A stretch of DNA of 64,000 bases from Artemisia argyi (Eukaryota; Streptophyta; Magnoliopsida; Asterales; Asteraceae): contig JARVZY010002388.1 of the NCBI GenBank assembly GCA_030686995.1, positions 186,001 to 250,000 of the forward strand, written 5' to 3'. Within the stretch, counting starts at the first letter, position 1, and the number at the start of each line of letters is the position of its first letter. Positions 12,398-23,829 of the stretch are shown here, in pieces. A model generated the notes under the pieces. The model did not search any database. It worked only from the letters and a program-made list of their open reading frames with translations, and was not told where the DNA came from. A program made the position numbers and the translations under genes.

Positions 12398-12409
12398 TGG
12401 TATCAGAGC
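12398..12409 (+). other. E1 primer binding site (initiator tRNA-Met type)
   Basis: TGGTATCAGAGC starts three bases after the 5' LTR. It is complementary to the 3' end of plant initiator tRNA-Met, the usual primer of Copia and many chromovirus elements. Confidence 0.9.
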
Positions 12410-14784
12410 TTTGGCTATAGTGAACTAAGTGTTTTTAAAACCTAGACTATAGCTACTTTCAAAAAAACTTAACCCTATGACCGCCACGTGCCTGCCTGCC
12501 AAGCTGAAGCCTCATTTGTGGTTAGTTGCTGACATAGAGGATGAGATTTGTATCTCATTATCTGATATATTATATGCATTTATTATAGTTGATTACTATA
12601 ATCGTCTCTCATATACGCATGTTCACGTATCATATATGTCACCACTTTATGTTGTTCCTTGCATAGTTTCATAAATTGACCTCGAGTTTGGTCACTTGCT
12701 TTTGTTTTTCAGAACGTCTTGGTATTCGGGAAGGACATAGTCTTAGTATAACTGAGCTGAGTATTTCAAAATTCATGGAACCTCGGTGGAATATAGACTG
12801 GTCATCTATATTCAACCCGGGATAGTGAGATATAGGCTGACCACCTATGTCTGACTCAGAAATGAATTTTGCAATACTGAGAATGGTTATAATAAAATTC
12901 TATCTGGATTGAATTCTCTACTCAATTTCTAAATGTTTCATTTACGTGTGTGTAAACACTCGTTGGCAGAACATTCATACTTTTCACCATCTCGTTAACC
13001 ACCGATTGGAAGCACGCCAACTGGACATTTCATCTCATGGACATTTACGTCTATGCACGATACACTTATATCACAGTATTTTCTTTTATCACAATCTCAT
13101 TTTGTCGCAGTTGTCACAATCTTTTCCCTTCTCACCCTCACTATCATTTCCTTTCCCCATCCCCATATATAAGGAATTAGCTAACACTCTATAGACTCCG
13201 ATGTCACTCATCCCTCACTACTCCCTATATTGATAAGTGGATATTATCAATGACCTCCCTAGGAAAGACTTTCCATACCATCTAAAAGGAGGATCCCTCG
13301 GTACATTGAAATCATTCAAAACTCAACAGAAATCTCAGGATACCACAAACCCATTCGAACCACTATCACTGGCCTGATTGCCACAATTCCACCATCTGGA
13401 AAGTATTGGCTTGACTGAATTACAAGATTAGTTTCGATGTGAATGCTCACTAAGCAACACTATAGAGATACATCCAACCTCCTAACCAAGACTACAGAAC
13501 CTTCAATTGAACATGTCCTCGCCAATAGACATTATTCAAACATGTTAGACATCTATGCATTTGTGCAGACATACCTACCCGACTATTTTATCCTCTTAAT
13601 ACTTTTACTTTTAAATGGATTTTTCTCCAAACTACCATTATACAAAACATATATCTTGTAAGAAATACTTTCTAAGGCACTTATTTTGACAAGCAAATTC
13701 CTTTTGGTTAACCTTTCACAAAACTATTGAATGTTAGGAAATTTTAAACATCAATCTTTGGTAAACCATACTATCCACTTTATGTTGAAAATAGTCCTAT
13801 CTTGCATAACTACTAAATTTTGAAACATCGAGAAAAATGTTACTTGGAAAGCCGTTTGCTTGAAGTTGTAAATTTATTTACTCAGGGAAGGTTTATGAAC
13901 AAAACACACAATCTCAAAACAAACTTTGAAAATCAATCACTATATTACATCTCTTATACCTTTAGGAGTTTGTGATTTGATGACATATATGGAGACTAAG
14001 CATCGTAGGTGGAGAGAGACTCAATTCATGACATCCTGCGGAGGATCACAACCTTATCCTAATCTATTATTTCCAACAACACCCTTTGACGGACTTAACC
14101 TTGTAAGTCTTTCCAAAACAAGATTCATGATATCCATTTCAATTATTTCTAATAGAGGAATTTGATTCACCTCGAACTCCTAGCGATTTCATTAAGATTC
14201 TTTTGGAACCACACCACCTATTATCTTCAGACCAATGGTCGGAATTGGAGGTTGATTCAAACATAGGGAGATATGCCCAAATCGGGTGTGATTGACACTA
14301 GAAATGGTTGGATTAACCATTTTCCATAAATCAGATTCCTTTATAACCATGGGTACCACACGAGCTTAGAGACTACATCATTTGAAGCACTCAATGGTCG
14401 AAGTGCCAACATCCATTGACGGATTGAAATTTGGAAAAAGCCCAACTCACTAGTCCAGTAAGCATTCATGAAATAACCTGGAATTTCCTACAAATCAAGA
14501 ATCAGTTACAAGTTCGATAAGTTGTAAACCATTAGAATTTCAAGTTCGTGGCAGGATTATGTTGAAAATTCTGCCTAGGAAAGGTATGATACCATTCAGA
14601 AAACTTCGGAAAATTAAACCCGATACACACTGAACCATTTACTATTTCTGACAGAGTAGGCCTAGTGGCCGTCAGACTTGAACCTTGTTAGAGCTCAATA
14701 GCTTACACCATAAAAATCATCATCTTTTCACCAATACCACTCTAGAGACCAACACAAACTGAACTTCGGGACGAAGTTCCTTTT

Positions 14785-14797
14785 AAGGGGGTGAGAC
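14785..14797 (+). other. E1 polypurine tract
   Basis: AAGGGGGTGAGAC directly abuts the 3' LTR and would prime plus-strand DNA synthesis. Confidence 0.8.
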
Positions 14798-17700
14798 TGT
14801 AACAACCCGCATTTTCGGGACATTTCTCCTATTCACTATTCATCAGTACTATTCATCAATTACTATTCACCGGTCACTATTCATCATTTTACTATTCATC
14901 ATTTTCGGAGTCAGTTTTTGATTCCGAGAAACGTTCAAAAATTTTACTATTCATGTGACACCATTCATTCCTGAAGGGAAATCACTATTCATGATCATCG
15001 TTCGTCTTTTCGTAAACGGAGTTTACGAGTCTTCAAATTCGCGTAACCAGTTAGGTTTAACTGCGAATTCATGCATCATTCATTAATGACATTTCATATA
15101 GACTAGAATAGTCTACACATCATCATCACATTAGTTACTACACGGATATGCATTATTTCCATTTACGTATGCTTAATTTGTAATTAACGATACCACTCAG
15201 TTTTACTACTAACGTATACCCAATACTCCCGACTATGATCCTAACATATTTACATACTCATAATAATAATATAAAAATTATATTATTATTTTACCCAGTG
15301 TTTTCTAATCAATTAATATATTTTACGGTCGAAGCTTATAACTCCGTCGGTTTGCGCTATTTCAATTCAATAATTATTTTAACACCGGATTATCATCTAG
15401 AATAATATTTTATAACTTTTACAACTTCGTCATATTTTATTTTAACTCGGTAACAATTATTTTAGTTAACTCGGTACCCGATAAAGCCGAATATACAAAA
15501 GAACTAAACTAATACATACACCATGGGGACAAGCTCATTAATTTAGCCACCAACAAGCCTTCCTTGTTTCCTTCCACATTTGGCCGCCCCCCCCCCCCCC
15601 CTAGTCACCCTAAGCATTAATAACTTGGACCAACTTTTTGACCTAGTCCATGTATATATACTCCATTACACCATATCTCTTTCATTTACACCAAACAACT
15701 CAAGCAAAACACTCCCTCTTTCTCCCTTTGTGTGTGTGAATCGGCCAAGAAAGGAGACCAAGAAGAAATCACTAACTTTTCAAGATCCAAGTGTTTATCA
15801 TGTCCTAATCATGATCTAGTTGGGGTTTTGTGGTAAAAACCCTAGATTATTATACATTTTCTTCTCAAATCACTCCAATATTTCAAGCAAGCTTCAAAAA
15901 CACTTTTGATCTCTTCATACTTTCATTTACTTTATATTTTTATGTATTTTCAAGATATATTGGTAAAACATGCAAGTACGTAAGATCCATACCACTTAGT
16001 ACTCATTTTTTTTCTCTTTATAAACATAGATCTATAATTTTTATTATCAATCTCATTAGATCCACCAAGATTGGTGATGTTTAGGCCCCCATGACACCCT
16101 AAGAAGGTGTATGGTAGGATTGGGTATTTGTGCAGTTGATTTGAGATAGTTTGGTAAAGATTTGAACAAGTTATTAACTAAGAAAACCAAATTTTGACAC
16201 ACTACATAACCTACTGTCCCTATTTGCAAAATGTGGGAAACTCAGGGTCTAGGGTGTAAATTTGGACCAAAGATTTAGAAAATACATTCCAAGACGAAAC
16301 TATGGCCGAAAACGGGGATAAAATCCGAGTTACGACGAAAAAGATATGCTATTTTCAAGATTAATGACGAAAACTATATTTTCTGAAAATATTGAATCTG
16401 TCCCGATCTTTCTAGCTAGGAAAACTGAGATTTAATGATATCTAGACTAGCCGAGACCTTGAGAAACCTAAAGTATACTTGATAACCTTCGCGGGTATAT
16501 AAAGAACATAGAAAACAAGCTTATAACGAAAAAGATACAAGTGTTTGAAATCCGACGATATATATATATTTCCATCAGCTTTTCTATTATTATTTTTGCC
16601 GCAAAACTGTCTTTGCGAGACACCACTTTCTCGGCTGTTTTTCTTTATGATCAGATCAGTTTGAGTCCGAGCCGTAGTTTTATGAAATCAAGATCTTCCA
16701 GCAAGTTTTTCAAATCATTTGGCCGTTCGTCGAATGGACTTATAACGAATAAACTACGACTTCATCTATATACCCGATAAACTATATATTTTGACAGCTT
16801 TTACTATAATGAAATTTCCTAAGTATTGAACATAATACTTTCAAGTCACAACAATGAGAGTCGATTTTCTCACCGATCTAGACCCGTATAGCCAAAAGTT
16901 AAATAACACGACTTCAAGATATTGTTACAAGGTTTTCAAAAACGCCGAGCTTGACCATTAACACTTAACGTACAATATTTCCCGACTAGTTTTGCAAGGC
17001 CATTTTGGTCATATTTTCAAGTAATGAAAATGTTATTTTTGCGACGAAAACCTTATATTTGCCGATTGAACACCAAACAAGGATCGTGGAGTACCGTTTC
17101 AACATATTTACATGAAAAGTGGGTATTACCTTAACGAGACGTCAAAAATATATTTTTCGACGATAAACATTATTTTCAAAACTAATGAGTGGTATCGATA
17201 ACATACGTACTTGCATGTGTAGCATCATTTCAATTCTTACATTAGAAACTATCATTCATATTAGGTTGTGATTAGAGATCGTGTCTCATTTCAGTTTATC
17301 CACTTTTGTCATCATAGCTATCGCACCAGGTGAGTTCATACCCCCTACTTTTACTTGTTTTTATAACTGTTTTGGGGGAGAATACATGCTCATTTTTAAC
17401 TAAACTCAATGATTGTTTATTTGAATGCGCAATTGCATACTTAAACACTACTGTTTCTCTGGATACTTGATTGATTATTCAAATGCACCTATGTGTATAT
17501 CGGTTGCATACTTGATTATTTTCTCGCATACACAAGCGTTTTATAAACATGCAACACACTTTATGAACTATTGCTTTTATGCAACACACTTTATGAACAA
17601 TTGCTTTTATGCAAACACTTTTATGGACCACACTGAAACTTATGCTTTGTTTAAACTATTACGCGGATTAGCCTAAGCCCTGTTATGTCCCAATTATGCC

Positions 17701-18413
17701 CATCTCATGAACCGTTAATTCCTGCTGGGAAGCTCGAATGTTATAAATAGATCTATTGGGGGTAACGCCCCCGTTCGGTTTGGCCGGATAGGAAAACGAA
17801 CGTATACCATGTCGAAACACAAGTGTCTGAGATAAACACTTGCCGGGCCCTATATATGATTACATGCTCCTTGAGCATGCACACTATTATAGTTTCGGTT
17901 GCATGAACTTAGCGCTAGCGTAATAGACTATTTTTCTATGTGGCATTGTATTCGTTGTAATGATCACATACTCTACTCATGGTCCACTCTTCAAATTTTA
18001 CTTTAAGGTAAACTTTATTTTTATGACAAGGTGCGCCACACAATGGTTACAAAACTCTCTATTGAACTCACAACACTACTGTTTTATTATAAACCTATGA
18101 ACTCACCAACCTCGTGTTGACACTCTTCAGCATGTATTTTCAGGTTTTAAGCAATGGCACGCTACTGGAGGTTTTGGCAGGGCATGGCATGGTCATAGAA
18201 GACTCTGATATTCACTTGGGGACCGTTTTAAACTATTTTAAGGGCCTACTTCCGCACTGCTATTAAAAATGTAAATTCAACATTTTTGATTAAGCTATTT
18301 TATTCTAATTGATTCAAGTAAAAACCCTTTTTTGAACTTGTGTTGTAATACCAATTGAGTTACACCCCAGCTACACGTATGCTTCCGCTGGACCCGATTA
18401 TGGGGGTGTGACA
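14798..18413 (+). repeat. E1 3' LTR (3616 bp)
   Basis: Near-identical along its length to the 5' LTR by eye. Differences are scattered substitutions, a longer poly-C run (about 15587-15601) and one extra CATTTTACTATTCAT unit near its start. The high similarity suggests a fairly recent insertion; I did not compute a divergence. Confidence 0.92.
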
Positions 18414-19361
18414 AATATTGTTCCTATTCCAAACACAGAAGAAGGTGCTTATGAGTATACTAATGAAGAAATTGAGCAAATGATTGTTTCTGATCCAGTC
18501 ATAAAAAAGAAAGCTATTGAGCTTGTTGTGAATTATGGCATGAAGAAGTACTTGTGTCATGTTGGAGGATGGAAAATGAATCAGCTCAAAGGAAAGTCTT
18601 ATGAAGAAATCCAAAGATTGTACTATCAAGAATACAGAAGAGACAAGGATTTCCTTTCTATGCACTCAGAAGCAGAAGCTAAGAGGTACAAAAGATCAGG
18701 TGCAGACATTGAACCCAAGGATATTAAAAGATCTAAGACTCAGGAGTCATCTCAAGTTGTTAAAGAAGATGATAAATTAACTGAAGAACAATTCTCAAGA
18801 ATGATCTCTATTGAAACTGATGTATTTAATGTAGAACCTTTGCAATCAAAGCATTCAGTTGTAGGTTGGGAGTTGTTTTCTGATGACTTTGGAGATGCAT
18901 GGAAAATTATCAGAATTCGTGGCATAATAAGAATCTGTAGAGATTTTGAAGACCTTGTCAGATCATGTGACAGGGAAGAATTGGATACTTTATGGAGAAT
19001 AGTCCAAGAACAGTTCAAAAAGGTTGAACTTGTTGATGTCATAGCCAAAGAGTTATGGGTTCAATTCAGAAGACTTTATGAACCTGATGCATCTGATAGA
19101 CATTGGAGATTTGAAGCAGACAACTTAACTACGTTATGGAAGTTCTATGATTCAAGTTATGTGCATCATGTGTCTACACAAGCTGGTGTTGATGTGTTTA
19201 TGCTAGCTGAGAAAGAATATCCATTAAGAGCGGGTATTCTTATAGTTATGATATCTGTGAAGTTGAGATGCTGGGAAAGGAATGAAGTCATAGAAGATCT
19301 ACTACAAAGGATATATGATCAGAGTGTAAAAGCTGATAAAGAGTTGAGGAGAAGGAGATAA
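18414..19361 (+). pseudogene. Extra ORF of Copia-1, 3' part
   Basis: Coding resumes right after E1 in the frame the 5' part left off, with the 5-bp target duplication shared between the pieces, and runs to a TAA at 19359-19361. About 315 residues are open without a break. The segment is charged (many Lys, Glu, Arg), has a Ser/Lys-rich middle (about 18690-18780) and two possible folded parts: YEYTNEEIEQMI to LYYQEYRRDKDF, and a Trp-rich part (WELFSDD, WRIVQEQF, HWRFEADNL, LWKFYDSS) ending in basic residues. There is no transmembrane segment. Together with the 5' part the parent protein was roughly 850 residues. Function unknown. Confidence 0.75.
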
Positions 19362-19421
19362 GTGTTTGGAAGAATCCCATCAACCTAGAAACTTTATGAT
19401 TTGCATAGAAATCATAAGTTT

Positions 19422-19430
19422 AGGGGAGGA
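19422..19430 (+). other. Copia-1 polypurine tract
   Basis: AGGGGAGGA followed by T sits right before the 3' LTR start TGTTGGGAATT. It is the canonical Copia position. Confidence 0.85.
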
Positions 19431-19431
19431 T

Positions 19432-19898
19432 TGTTGGGAATTATACTAACAGTTACCAGTGTTAAGCATGGAAGATGCCACAGCTAAAGAATGCACTAGC
19501 AGTGGAAACCCATTACCACTGCTAGTACATAATATTACCATTGCTGCAGGATAATTGTTAGGAAACGTGTATTTAGATAAGTATAGAAAAGATCTTGTGT
19601 ATATTATACTATTCTCAGTTTATACTTATCTTGTAAAGGACTCCTTTTGTCCTATAAAAGGAGGTCCTAGGTTTAGGTTTATACACGTATCAATTAGAGA
19701 GGTTCAAGGTGTAACCTAGTGATAAGCTAGATCACTCGTATTATTATTCTTAATAATATTGGAGCTTAAAGTTTGGTTAATATTCTGTGTTCATACAACT
19801 GTTCTCATTCATATACAAACACACAACCAAATCTTCTAACTATTAATAAGTATATTCCGCATACTTGTTAGTATCATTCAGAGTATCACTATAACACA
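19432..19898 (+). repeat. Copia-1 3' LTR (right end uncertain)
   Basis: Starts TGTTGGGAATTATACTAAC after the polypurine tract. The right end is probably one of the ATAACA/CA steps at 19896-19898, but the partner LTR is outside the window so this cannot be confirmed. Element A is inserted 13-20 bases further on. It contains a TATA box inside an imperfect hairpin (19637-19668). Confidence 0.7.
19637..19668 (+). promoter_or_regulatory. Copia-1 LTR TATA box within an imperfect hairpin
   Basis: TATAAAA (19653-19659) lies between the arms AGGACTCCTTTT and AAAAGGAGGTCCT, which pair except for one base. In RNA terms the hairpin would sit at or just before the transcript start. Confidence 0.5.
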
Positions 19899-19915
19899 AG
19901 GTGTGTGTTTAGATC

Positions 19916-21334
19916 TGATACGTAGGGATTGCACCAGGCTTTACCTCTCGAGGGATCTCGAGAAGCTTACAACCCCCACCAGGAAGTGTACCTGATCGTT
20001 GTAGTATAGTATAGTGACAAGTACCGGGGGATTGATCGTTCAGCTAGGAATAATGTCGCTAGGATTAGAAAACCTAAAGACTAGGTCTAGAGATGAGGGA
20101 TGATTCTTTTTGTATTTTTATATTTTTTAGAACGCAAATTAAAATCTCGGGTTTGAAGGATTTGGGCGGAATTAGTTGCTAGCAACTAACCCAATACTAA
20201 GATGCAATCAAAATAAAATACTAGAAATGAAAATAAACTAATTTAAACTAAGGTTGTGAGCAATATGTGGGAGAAATGTGTTTACTTAGATTTCACTACT
20301 CCCTAGATATCTTTTACACGTTAATTACTTGTTATAGTTGCGTGGATGACGGATTGTATTCCTTAATACCATTCATGGGGTGGCGTACTTACTTCCCCCA
20401 TCCTATGAGTGCCTACTTCACTCCTATGTCAAGCCGGCTAAGAAGCTCCTAACATGGGATCATTAGAATTTACTCATGCATTAAATACTACCAATAAAAC
20501 CTAGTACATATCGGTTCATGTTTCCTAAGACGTTCAAGCATGTTACACAATGGAGATCTGCCAGTTTTCTTAAGCCTAACATTGAAATCATTCATCCAAT
20601 ACAACCATAAACAAGTAATCAATGTATAATTAACATCTAGGTTTCATTAAATCCAAGCAAACACAAGATAAATCTAGCCTAGCATGTTGAAATCAAGACA
20701 AGCACAAGATATAGACAACCAACACATAGACATATTGATTGAATTAAGAGAAGACTTATCTTAATAACACATGAAAGGATTCATGGGTTGAAAACCCTTG
20801 AAAATAGTGTAAAATACGAGCTAGGGTTCACAAAGTTCGGCCCTAGGGTTTCTCCACACAAGTTCCTCTTTAATGAATGAAAAATAGAAAACTATATATA
20901 GAGTTTAGAAGGTGAAGGCGTCAAGAACAAATTTCTGACGCCGTCATCTCGCCGCCAAATAGTTCCTCGGACTGCCTAGATCTGGGTCTGACGCCGTCAT
21001 GTGTACACCTTATGCAGGCCCTCATGATTTTAACTCTTGACGCCCTTGTTGTGACGCCGTCAGGTTTGCACTGGGTCGTCACCACTTTTACTCCTGATGC
21101 CGTCAGGATCTTCCTCTTGACGCCGTCAGGTACTGTTCTCAGCTTGGAAAATTAAGTCTTTGGCGTTTTCTTCACTTTTATGCTCCAAAAACGTCCGAAT
21201 TGCTTCCTTTTCCAGATTTCTCTCCCAAAGTACCTAAAATCACAAAAGGAACGATTTAGGGTAATATTTGATCAAATAAATTCAATTTCGGGCTTAAATG
21301 ACCCCCTAAAAGTGGTTTATTTTTCGCCTCATCA
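19916..21334 (-). repeat. Element A 3' LTR (1419 bp)
   Basis: In minus-strand sense it starts TGATGAGGCG and ends CGTATCA. U3 carries a cluster of TGACGCCGTCA-type palindromes at about 20918-21132, next to a TATATATAG box at 20893-20900. In sense, the leader after TATA includes an AAACCCTAG word. Confidence 0.9.
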
Positions 21335-23829
21335 TATACCCTTACACTTGAGATTTCCTTGTCCTCAAGCAAATGCGCTTTTATTCTAATCAAAAGACAA
21401 GTTAGGGGTCATTTAACACTAATATAAAAGTAATTACAACAAATAATCGTTCCACTAAAGACCAAAGACAAGCACGGAGGTCATACACTAGCACCTCACA
21501 AATAGTGTTTAGATACTCACATCTCTCGGGTGTAATAAAGTAATATCACAATATGGAAACGGAAAATATCTCTCACTACCTGTCATAGCAAAATAGATTA
21601 CCATAGGCTTGGGAAAGGATCAAACCTCCACCACATGGCGTAAGCACCTAGGATAAACTATCAAAGAGGTCTTTTAAAAGGGTTGTAACGTTAGGTGTAG
21701 GGATATGGAATACACGGGTTTGTTGGATATAGGCAGTCTTTACTGGTGGCGAGTTAATAATCTTGGTCAATTACATGTACAATGTGGCGTTGCTAAGCCA
21801 AGACACGACTCGACTTAAGCTAATAAATGAAAATAACAAAAAACATAAAATGAACATAGAATGAAACGGGATGGTAGTCCGTATGTTTTTTCTCTTTTCT
21901 TTTTCTATTTTTTTTTTCTTTTTCTTGGTTTTTCGATTTTTTTTTTTTTTTTTTTGCATACACTCTTACCCTACCATCCAAAATAATACATCACAGGGAA
22001 TGAAAATTCCCCTTACACTTGAATTTTTACATACTTTACAATAAACTAATCTAATGACTCGAATTAAGAAAATCAAAACACTTGGAGTACTTTTAAGATT
22101 AACGTACATATGGGGGTAATAAATGATGTTCTTCCCCATTACTCCATAAAATAAGTACTTTACCCATGAGTCCCAATCGTCCCAAAACAATATGTACAAG
22201 GATATGACTCGACTTAGGAACCATGTAATCAATTAGATAATTAACTTAGGGTTTAACAAATAACAATAACGCACTAAAAATGAGTGCATACACGGAAGGC
22301 TAAGGCGATTTGGGTGTACATTTAAGTGGGGTGTAACAAATTCTTCCTTTAAGTAAGATGCTTAAAGTTAGAAACGAAAAGATAGGCTCGGAGGGGTGTA
22401 CTAGGAGTTTCGTATACTAAAAATGAGTACAACGCTAATGGTGTGGGAAAATTAATTGACTTAACTAGCCAAGTAATATGACTTAAATGGTCAAGTAATT
22501 ATGATACGGGTTTAACACAAGGGTGATCCTAATGCCTCTTATCATGTAGTAAATCTTACTACACGAATGTAGTCTCACTAGCGGTCTCGGGATGCATCAC
22601 TAACACAAGTTCTAGAATCTAAATGCTACCGGTACACTCATAAGCACCAATAGTAAATGCTTTTCCTATCAAATCTAAAGGCGAACCTCACATATTTGGA
22701 TGGAAAATTTTTCTGAATGATACGGTTATGTGCTAGTCATACAATCTCCTATCCATGAGATGCTTGCTATGGCTAAAGTTTCACTCCTAAATGTTGTAAA
22801 AAATTTTAAATTTGGCGCTAAAATTACACTAACAAGTATTTCTCATAGTTTTATTACACATATACTATCAAACAAACAAACTCAAGCAAAAGTGTATTTG
22901 TATGGTATCATCATTTTACCCTCCCCTTACACTTAGGATGAACATTGTCCCCAATGTTCAAGTAAAAAATGTAAAAGTGAAATAAGTAAAACAAATGAAA
23001 TCAAATACTCCCCTGATTCGCTCGGTATGGATAATAAGGTGGCCAGGTTAGATCTTCCTCCAAGAAAATGAACAATCAAAGCTTCCCTTCCAGAATTATA
23101 ATCATCTTCTTGTCATACATAACCTGTAAATCCTGAGAAAACAGACAAGGCAACCTCGCATAAAATCGGCGGCAATCTACATATGTTACTAAATCCTAGA
23201 AAACAAAATAAGATATAATGCTTGTGGAATGATGTTTGCAGATTTCCTGGAGATTATAGAACTAATAATTCAACAGAAACTTTAAGACTCCGTTAGAAAA
23301 ACAAAACTGGTAAAATTTCCAGATTTTTACACGTGACGCCGTCAAGAGTAAACTCATGACGCCGTCAGATTTGACCTGCAGAAATTCTTATATTAAGTTT
23401 CCGGAAAATTTCTGGAAAAACTTGGTCCTACATCCTGGAAAATCCTGCAAAACATTATTATGACTCGATACAAGCATTTGACTCTAACAAATATGAATAT
23501 ACATGTTCACTTAATATTGTGGAGAATCATGATCGGTTTTGTTTCTTAAAAACATATTTGGGGTTTCCCCTTACACTTATCTTTTGCAAAAATACCTTTG
23601 GGTGAAGTTAAGACTAGGCCAAACAACAAAATAAAGTATTTCCACTATTTAGTTTAGAAACATGATCTTCCAACAATAAAAATAAAGCATGCATACGGAA
23701 GCAAATAACAAACAAACAAAATAAAATCACACAAAATCATGGGTTGCCTCCCAAGAAGCGCTTTTCTTTATTTACGAGTCTTGTAGAAAGACTCAAGGTC
23801 ATGGGTTACTACGTGACCTCATCATTGGT
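21335..23829 (-). other. Element A non-coding 3' region
   Basis: No protein on either strand. The same sequence occurs in B (36485-38914), C (53743-56205) and D (32356-34685). It carries a polypurine-like GTGTAAGGGTAT beside the LTR, an A-rich tract in sense (T-rich on + at about 21886-21956), two TGACGCCGTCA palindromes (about 23334-23368) and a conserved GGGTTGCCTCCCAAGAAGCG block next to the coding end. It occupies the env/3' UTR position of Athila elements but has no env frame. Confidence 0.75.

Larger units (their letters stand above)
12395..14797 (+). other. E1 internal region, no coding capacity
   Basis: Only short shadow ORFs are present, and I find no gag, protease, RT or integrase motif. 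A stretch at about 12790-12870 (paired CACCTATGT-type words) resembles 48860-48920 in remnant J, and the last 60 bases resemble 49170-49233 in J, which ties E1 and J to one family. Loss of all coding sequence sets this apart from full-length relatives. Confidence 0.75.
8803..18413 (+). mobile_element. E1: non-coding Tekay-like LTR retrotransposon with 3.6-kb LTRs
   Basis: Two long direct repeats (8803-12394 and 14798-18413) begin TGTAACAACCCGC and end GGGGGTGTGACA. They flank 2.4 kb with no usable ORF. The 5-bp target duplication AATAT is exact (8798-8802 and 18414-18418), and removing the element brings the Copia-1 extra ORF back into the same frame. An initiator-Met-type PBS follows the left LTR and a polypurine tract precedes the right one. 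The internal 3' end (GACGAAGTTCCTTTTAAGGGGG) is typical of the region after the chromodomain in Tekay/Del chromoviruses. With large LTRs and no genes this is a LARD-like derivative that would need proteins from elsewhere. Confidence 0.9.
2085..19898 (+). mobile_element. Copia-1: 5'-truncated Sirevirus-like Copia element, interrupted by E1
   Basis: The order on the + strand is a broken pol (2085-5509), an antisense small ORF, a long extra ORF (7180-19361, split by E1), a polypurine tract and a 3' LTR. The 5' LTR, gag and most of the protease are not in the window. Copia order (integrase before RT), a long 3' region with an extra ORF, and three AGGGGAGGA polypurine-like tracts (5540, 8492, 19422) fit the Sirevirus (SIRE/Maximus) lineage. 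The lineage call is inference. E1 occupies 8803-18413. Confidence 0.8.

Noticed and set aside
12398..12409. PBS sites as tRNA genes
   Set aside because: Only 12-20 bases complementary to a tRNA 3' end are present, with no tRNA body, A box or B box.
9607..17676. Paired small ORFs in the E1 LTRs (for example 9607, 9812, 10522, 11406 and their partners)
   Set aside because: They recur only because the two LTRs are near-identical. No domain, and codon use looks like AT-rich non-coding DNA.
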